DNA from: Streptomyces rapamycinicus NRRL 5491
GTDB taxonomy: Bacteria; Actinomycetota; Actinomycetes; Streptomycetales; Streptomycetaceae
NCBI RefSeq assembly: GCF_024298965.1
Contig: NZ_CP085193.1
Coordinates: 1,178,001 to 1,242,000, forward strand
Length of the DNA: 64,000 nt
Reading direction: 5' to 3'
Numbering within the stretch: position 1 is the stretch's first letter; each line of letters starts with the position of its first letter. Position numbers and translations under genes: made by a program. Of this stretch, positions 59,440-64,000 are shown one piece after another. The notes beneath the pieces were generated by a model. It saw only the letters and a program-made list of their open reading frames with translations, did no database searches and was not told where the DNA came from.

Positions 59440-62400
59440 TCACCAGAACCATGCACTCTCGATCCCCTCCGCCCAGTTGCCGTTATTCCTATTGCGCGCC
59501 TTCTTCATCTTGCTCTTGTAGGAAATGACCTTGTACTTCTGCTGATTGGCGGAGGTGAGCGAGTGCGGATAGAATCTGAATGTAATCGTCGCGCCTCCGG
59601 CCACAAGAGCATTGGGAGGCTGGTGATCAGGAATCCAACTACCCTTGCCCTGCTTACCCCACTTCTGCTTCTTATTGGGGGTCGTACCGGGTTCCTCTAT
59701 GGATGGATCACTATGATCGAAGGTCTTGTACCCGATATCGTCCAGCTTGTCACGCATGGAGGTGGCAAAATTCCTTCCCTCATGCCCAGCCACCCATGAG
59801 CCATGCCCCTTGAGGAGAGACTTGGCCAGGTCGTCCATCTCCTCCATCACCTGGTCATGCGCCTGCTTTGCGGTCAGCCGCTCGGCTTGAGGTGCGCCCT
59901 CAACCGTCCGTGGCGGAGACGCGACATAGACGTAATTCCAGGTCTGGCCACCATCCATGACCTTTATGGACCTAAAAACCGGATTACTCTGCTTCGTCAC
60001 AGCGGCTACTTCATGAGCATCTTCTTGCGAAATCCTTCCGGATTGAAGGCGGGCAGCTTGCTCCCTGCGAAGCCGGGCAAGACCATCGGCCACCTTTCCC
60101 GCCTTCTCGGAGTCGGCACCGCCATTCGCGCCTCGCCCCTTTCCCGCTGATGGGTCATTCTTCTTGCGCTTGGACCAGAGCTTCTTGGCGGCCCGGGCGA
60201 TTTTGGCGGCGATTTTGTCTATGGCGCGGTTGACCGGGCGGGAGACTTTTTGGAAGACCTGCTTGATCTTGTTGGCCAGGCCCCCGATACCCAGCAGCGA
60301 CGCGAGGAGGCCGATGAGGAGGGGGAGGCTGGCGGCCAGGGCTGTTTCGACCATCTTTGGGACGCCGGCCGCGCCGCCGTTGGCTATCGCTACGACCGCG
60401 TCCAGGACCGCGTTGACGAACTCGACGATCTGGGCGCCCTGGTTTACGACGAACGTGACGATGTCGATGATGCCCTTGACCGCTCGGACGAAGGCGGAGG
60501 CGGGGTTGAGGAGGGAGAGGATCCAGGTGATGCCCGCGATGATGACCGTGGGGATCAGGTAGGACTTGAGCTCTTCGAGGATGGTGGACTTCAGGTCGCC
60601 GGTCTCGCCGGTGATTTCCTTGGCGGCGCCTGCCGGGCCCTCGGTGGCGAGGGCTTTCGCCACCGGGACGGATTGTTCGGCCGCGCTCATGGCCTGGTCG
60701 GGGACGCCCTTGCGGGTGATGCGGGAGCGGATGTTCGCCCAGGTCAGGCCCAGTAGGGAGGCGATCAGCTGGATTATGCCCTTGAGGTCGAACTTTGCGG
60801 GGATCTCGATTCCGGCCTTGGCGCTCGTGCCCAGCAGCCAGGAGACCAGACCCGTCTGGAGGTGGGTGGCGATGTTGGAGATGAACTGCTGGAGGCCCGC
60901 GCCCACCGCGCGGACCAGGTTGCCCAGGAAGCCGATCGGGTCCTTGATGATCTTCATGATGGCGCCGGCGGCCTTGGCCAGGATGCCCATCAGGAGATTT
61001 TTGAGCTCCTTGATGGTTTTGATGACTCCGACGACGGCGTCCACGGCCTTCTGGACGAGGCCCTTGTTCGCCTCCTGGAGTTTCTTGATCTCCTCGTCGA
61101 CCGCGTTGAGCGCCTGGGTGTACTTCTGGGCCAGGGTCTGGACCAGTTGCTTCGATTTGTCGTTGACCTCCGACTCGAGGTCGTCGAACTTTCCGGCGAA
61201 GTCCTTCGCCGCGTCCTGGCCGTACTTCTTCAGATCGGCGGGCAGCTTGTCGACCTCCGCCTTCAGTTCGCCGCGGCCCTTGGCGATACGGGCCTTGGCC
61301 TTGCCCAGTTCGGTGCCGATCGTGTCGGCGATGGAGGAGATGACGCCCTGCATCTGCTTGACGTAGAGCTTGCGGGACTCCTGGAAGAGCCGGTTTGCCT
61401 CCTCCGGCATACCGGCGATCTTGTCCTTGGCCCATTTGGCCGGGCCCCAGAAGCCGCCGTAGCGCTTGTCCTTGTACTCCTTCATCCGGCGCTTCTGATC
61501 TTTGTTGAAGGCGTCCCGGGCCTTCTTCTCGCCCTCCTCGAATTGTTTGTCCACCTTGCCGTCGAGGCCTTCGAGGATGCCTTCGACGTCCTTCTTCGCC
61601 GCGTCGAAGACCTTCTGGAGCTTTGCGGTGACCTCCTCCCGCTTCTGCTCGTCCTTCGACTTCGCCTCGCCCTTGCCGCCATCCACCTGTTTGCCCGCGC
61701 CCGCGCGGGTGGCGGTCAGGGCGGACATGGCCTGGGTACCGGACGCGGCCGCCTGTGATTTCGCGGTGGCCAGTTGCTGCTTCTCCGCCCCGCGGGCCTG
61801 CGCCGGTGCCTTCGCGGAGTGCTGTTCCGCCTTCTTCTTCTCGCCCAGGGCGGCGTTGAACTCCGGTTCGTTGCTCTTGGCCAGTTGCTCCTCGGTGACG
61901 TCCGCGTCCGCCATCTGCTTGTCGGTCTTCTTCGGGCCCTCGGAGAAGTCCGTGACCTCGGGCGGCTGTTGCTGCGGGGTCGCGTCCGCCGCGCTCGGTG
62001 CGCCCGGGTTGGCCGGAGGCTGGTCCGGCTTCATCGGGGTGACCTGCTTCTCCTTGGCCTTCGAGGTGTCCGGAGCGGCTTTCGTGGTCGTTTCGATGTC
62101 CTTCGAGGACGCCTTCTTGCCGTCGGTGACCTTGCCGTCGACCTCGCCCTTGATCTTGTCGGCCTTGCCGGAGTCGGCGAACTTGTCGGCCTCGTCGAGG
62201 TTCTTGGGGGCCTGCGCGGCGATCGCCTCGTTCACCGCCGCGATGAAGCCCGCCTTGTCGAACTCCCCCGGCTTGGCGGCGTTCATCTTCTCCGCGTTGG
62301 CCGCCTTGCCCTGCGCCTCCTTGTCGTCCGGCGGGGCCACCGCCGCGTCCTGGGCGGACCGGGACTCCGTGGTCGCGGGGCTGTGCTGGGCCAATTTCCG

Positions 62401-62733
62401 CTTCTTCGCCGCGACGTCCGACTGGACCTTGCGGAAGCCGGGGGCCTGCGACGGCGGGGGCTTCACCGGCGCCGCGTAGCGCTGGGCGACCAGACGTGAG
62501 ACCGCCGCGTTCCCGGCCGCGGTCTGTAGGCGCTGGAGGTGACGCGGGGCCAGGCCGGGAGCGGCGGACGGAGAAACCGGGGCGGGGGTGGGGGTGGTGG
62601 GAGCAGCCGTCTGCTCCAGGGCCGGGGCCGGGTCCGCGACCGGGGCCACGCCCGGGGGCGGCACCGGGCGTTCCTTCGGCCCGGCCCTCGCGGACGCGGT
62701 CGGCTTCCCTGACCTCTCCGAGGCAGACTTCAT
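59440..62733 (-). CDS. Candidate eCIS effector: large coiled-coil/membrane-active protein with C-terminal toxin tip
   Basis: A 1,097-residue protein. A disordered Pro/Ala-rich N-terminus carries LQTAAGNAAVSRLVAQR (69-85), the motif shared with the DUF4157 protein. A Lys/Ala/Glu coiled-coil body (about 100-600) follows. A region of long hydrophobic helices (about 600-840, for example LIPTVIIAGITWILSLL and ASLPLLIGLLASLLGIGGL) might insert into membranes. A variable tip (about 855-1097) has GHGSWVAGHEGRNFATSMRD and GSWIPDHQPPNALVAGG, then FRFYPHS. The DHQPP motif suggests a catalytic site, but I cannot name the enzyme class. The tip DNA is AT-richer than the body. A SUKH immunity gene follows directly. 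Divergent from the sheath gene. Confidence 0.72.
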   Translation of the reverse strand: MKSASERSGKPTASARAGPKERPVPPPGVAPVADPAPALEQTAAPTTPTPAPVSPSAAPGLAPRHLQRLQTAAGNAAVSRLVAQRYAAPVKPPPSQAPGFRKVQSDVAAKKRKLAQHSPATTESRSAQDAAVAPPDDKEAQGKAANAEKMNAAKPGEFDKAGFIAAVNEAIAAQAPKNLDEADKFADSGKADKIKGEVDGKVTDGKKASSKDIETTTKAAPDTSKAKEKQVTPMKPDQPPANPGAPSAADATPQQQPPEVTDFSEGPKKTDKQMADADVTEEQLAKSNEPEFNAALGEKKKAEQHSAKAPAQARGAEKQQLATAKSQAAASGTQAMSALTATRAGAGKQVDGGKGEAKSKDEQKREEVTAKLQKVFDAAKKDVEGILEGLDGKVDKQFEEGEKKARDAFNKDQKRRMKEYKDKRYGGFWGPAKWAKDKIAGMPEEANRLFQESRKLYVKQMQGVISSIADTIGTELGKAKARIAKGRGELKAEVDKLPADLKKYGQDAAKDFAGKFDDLESEVNDKSKQLVQTLAQKYTQALNAVDEEIKKLQEANKGLVQKAVDAVVGVIKTIKELKNLLMGILAKAAGAIMKIIKDPIGFLGNLVRAVGAGLQQFISNIATHLQTGLVSWLLGTSAKAGIEIPAKFDLKGIIQLIASLLGLTWANIRSRITRKGVPDQAMSAAEQSVPVAKALATEGPAGAAKEITGETGDLKSTILEELKSYLIPTVIIAGITWILSLLNPASAFVRAVKGIIDIVTFVVNQGAQIVEFVNAVLDAVVAIANGGAAGVPKMVETALAASLPLLIGLLASLLGIGGLANKIKQVFQKVSRPVNRAIDKIAAKIARAAKKLWSKRKKNDPSAGKGRGANGGADSEKAGKVADGLARLRREQAARLQSGRISQEDAHEVAAVTKQSNPVFRSIKVMDGGQTWNYVYVASPPRTVEGAPQAERLTAKQAHDQVMEEMDDLAKSLLKGHGSWVAGHEGRNFATSMRDKLDDIGYKTFDHSDPSIEEPGTTPNKKQKWGKQGKGSWIPDHQPPNALVAGGATITFRFYPHSLTSANQQKYKVISYKSKMKKARNRNNGNWAEGIESAWFW

Positions 62734-62980
62734 CGCATCATCCGGTCACCGGGCGGCCGGCGATACGTCCGCGACATGTCTGTCAGGGTGCTGGGTCGGC
62801 CCGCTCTGAGCCGGTGGAAGCCCGGGTAGTGATGGGGGCAAGAATTTCTGCCCGATGGGGAAGGGAAATCCGCCGCCTCTCGGGCAGGGCGGTCTGTACG
62901 CGGGGGCGGCCGAATGCCCGTTCCCGTTGATCCTTTTCCCGGGAACAATCGCTCTCGTTTCCCCGGTCGAGGAGAGTGGC

Positions 62981-64000
62981 ATGCCGTCGTACTTGTCCCC
63001 GGGTGTCTACGTCGAAGAGGTGGAATCCGGGTCGCGGCCGATCGAGGGGGTCGGGACCTCGGTCGCCGCCTTCATCGGGTTCGCGCAGAAGGGGCCGTTC
63101 GACGAGCCGACGCTCATCACCAACTGGACGCAGTTCACCACCGTTTTCGGGGACTTCGTCGAGGGCACCTACCTCGCCTCCTCCGTCTACGGTTTCTTCG
63201 CCAACGGTGGTGGCATCTGCTACGTCGTGCGCATCGGCGACGCGGAGGAGGCGGAGCCGGGCGGTGAGCGCGCGGGCACGGCGAAGGAGATCGCCTCGGG
63301 GCCTTCGGCCCAGCTCGGGCCGTATGTCGTCCGCACCCTGCCCGGTGTCACCGGGGAAGTCACCGTCGAGGTGGCCGACCCCGAGGGCGACGACCCGCCG
63401 CAGGACGTCTTCGCGCTGGTGGTCAAGCACGATGGAGTGGTCGCGGAGACCTACCCGGCCGTGACCACCAAGCGCAGCAAGGAGAACGTGGCCACCCAGG
63501 TCAGGGCCCGGTCCCAGCTGATCGGGCTGGAGGAGCCCGGTAAGGGCGCGGCGCCCGCGAGGCCCGAGGCACAAGTGGTGACGCTCGCCGCCTCCCCCGG
63601 GGCCGGCCCGGGGGCCGGGGCGGCGGTGGTGCCGGACACGCTGTCGGCGGATTCGTACGTGGGGGATCCCGACCGGCGGACCGGATTCGGCGGGCTGGAG
63701 GCGGTCGAGGAGGTCACCATGGTGGCCGCGCCGGACCTGATGAGCGCGTATCAGCGGGGCGCGCTGGACCTGGAGACGGTGATCACGGTACAACGCGGGC
63801 TGATCACCCACTGCGAGGCGATGGGCGACCGGATCGCCATCCTCGATCCGCCGCCCGCCCTGAGCCCGCGGCAGGTCAAGACCTGGCGCGAGGAGACCAC
63901 TGGGTTCGACTCCCGGTACGCGACCCTCTACTACCCGTGGATCAAGGTGTTCGACCCGGCCGTGGGCCGGGACGCGTTCGTGCCGCCCAGCGGGCATATC
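62981..64000 (+). CDS. Contractile tail sheath protein of the injection system (runs off the right edge)
   Basis: The first 340 residues are present with no stop in the window. The start MPSYLSPGVYVEEVESGSRP and then GTSVAAFIGFAQKGP are the classic opening of phage and eCIS sheath proteins. FFANGGGICYVVRIGD and TTGFDSRYATLYYPWIKV are also family hallmarks, the latter near the C-terminal half. GAGGAG lies 6 bases before the ATG. A 247-base region separates it from the divergent effector gene and should hold the structural operon promoter. Tube, baseplate and spike genes are expected beyond the edge. Sheath contraction drives the inner tube through a membrane. Confidence 0.93.
   Translation, partial: MPSYLSPGVYVEEVESGSRPIEGVGTSVAAFIGFAQKGPFDEPTLITNWTQFTTVFGDFVEGTYLASSVYGFFANGGGICYVVRIGDAEEAEPGGERAGTAKEIASGPSAQLGPYVVRTLPGVTGEVTVEVADPEGDDPPQDVFALVVKHDGVVAETYPAVTTKRSKENVATQVRARSQLIGLEEPGKGAAPARPEAQVVTLAASPGAGPGAGAAVVPDTLSADSYVGDPDRRTGFGGLEAVEEVTMVAAPDLMSAYQRGALDLETVITVQRGLITHCEAMGDRIAILDPPPALSPRQVKTWREETTGFDSRYATLYYPWIKVFDPAVGRDAFVPPSGHI

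Noticed and set aside
63898..63920. A tRNA-like T-loop sequence (GGGTTCGACTCCC)
   Set aside because: It lies in frame within the conserved TTGFDSRYA segment of the sheath protein, and no acceptor, D or anticodon stem surrounds it.
62981..64000. Prophage tail instead of an injection system
   Set aside because: The same locus has DUF4157, Pvc16-N and AAA+ ATPase genes that mark eCIS. No capsid, terminase, integrase or lysis gene is visible. Genes beyond the edge could still change this view.

Overview
The window is very GC-rich, with strong third-position G/C bias, GTG and TTG starts and rare TTA codons confined to regulators. Its families (XRE plus DUF397, BldB-type neighbours, polyene-type LAL and PAS-LuxR regulators, an Rpf-LysM-M23 cell-wall enzyme, a Streptomyces-type contractile injection locus) point to a Streptomyces or close relative. 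No rRNA, tRNA, CRISPR array, transposase or origin was recognised.

Left part (1-11.7 kb): the 5' end of an FGGY sugar kinase, an uncharacterised tetratrico-like protein, an APC amino-acid permease, an FAD monooxygenase, a membrane protein with a peptidoglycan-binding domain, and a TerD-CAP-CAP fusion. These are followed by a GABA catabolic module: gabT-gabD on the minus strand, divergent from a PucR-family regulator. A 164-bp inverted-repeat element abuts the PucR stop codon.

Regulatory island (11.7-24.9 kb): a PAS-LuxR regulator and three tandem LAL giants, all on the minus strand. This is the regulator set found in polyene macrolide clusters, but no polyketide synthase gene is present here. 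Three of the four genes carry a TTA (bldA-dependent) codon, and the promoters hold conspicuous palindromes and iterated motifs. Next come a DUF5999 protein coupled to an RsbW-like ATPase, and a fourth large ATPase-LuxR regulator on the plus strand.

Middle (25-37.9 kb): a HisC-like aminotransferase with a long Gln/Pro-rich tail; an XRE-DUF397 pair; a p-aminobenzoyl-glutamate-type module (M20 peptidase, AbgT transporter, divergent AsnC regulator); SRPBCC and MOSC proteins; a 1.66-kb stretch with no recognisable gene; the Rpf-LysM-M23 protein; and a DUF429 protein. At 38.0-43.3 kb lies a formate dehydrogenase operon (Cys-containing catalytic subunit, four-cluster Fe-S subunit, NrfD-type membrane subunit).

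Right part (43.5-64 kb): an extracellular contractile injection system (eCIS) locus. It holds a DUF4157 protein, an Ig-like membrane protein, a LuxR regulator with a degenerate receiver, a VWA/HYR secreted protein, a Pvc16-N/DUF4255 protein and the AAA+ ATPase. At the window edge is the tail sheath gene, with the rest of the particle beyond. Between ATPase and sheath sit an LtaS-like sulfatase, MerR-VOC-DinB-class IV aminotransferase genes, a TetR/FAD-monooxygenase pair, and a 1,097-residue candidate eCIS effector. The effector's C-terminal tip and adjoining SUKH immunity gene are visibly lower in GC. The effector and the DUF4157 protein share a short LQ...GN.AV...QR motif near their N-termini, a candidate cargo tag. 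This effector/immunity module and the orphan regulator island are the most interesting parts of the window.
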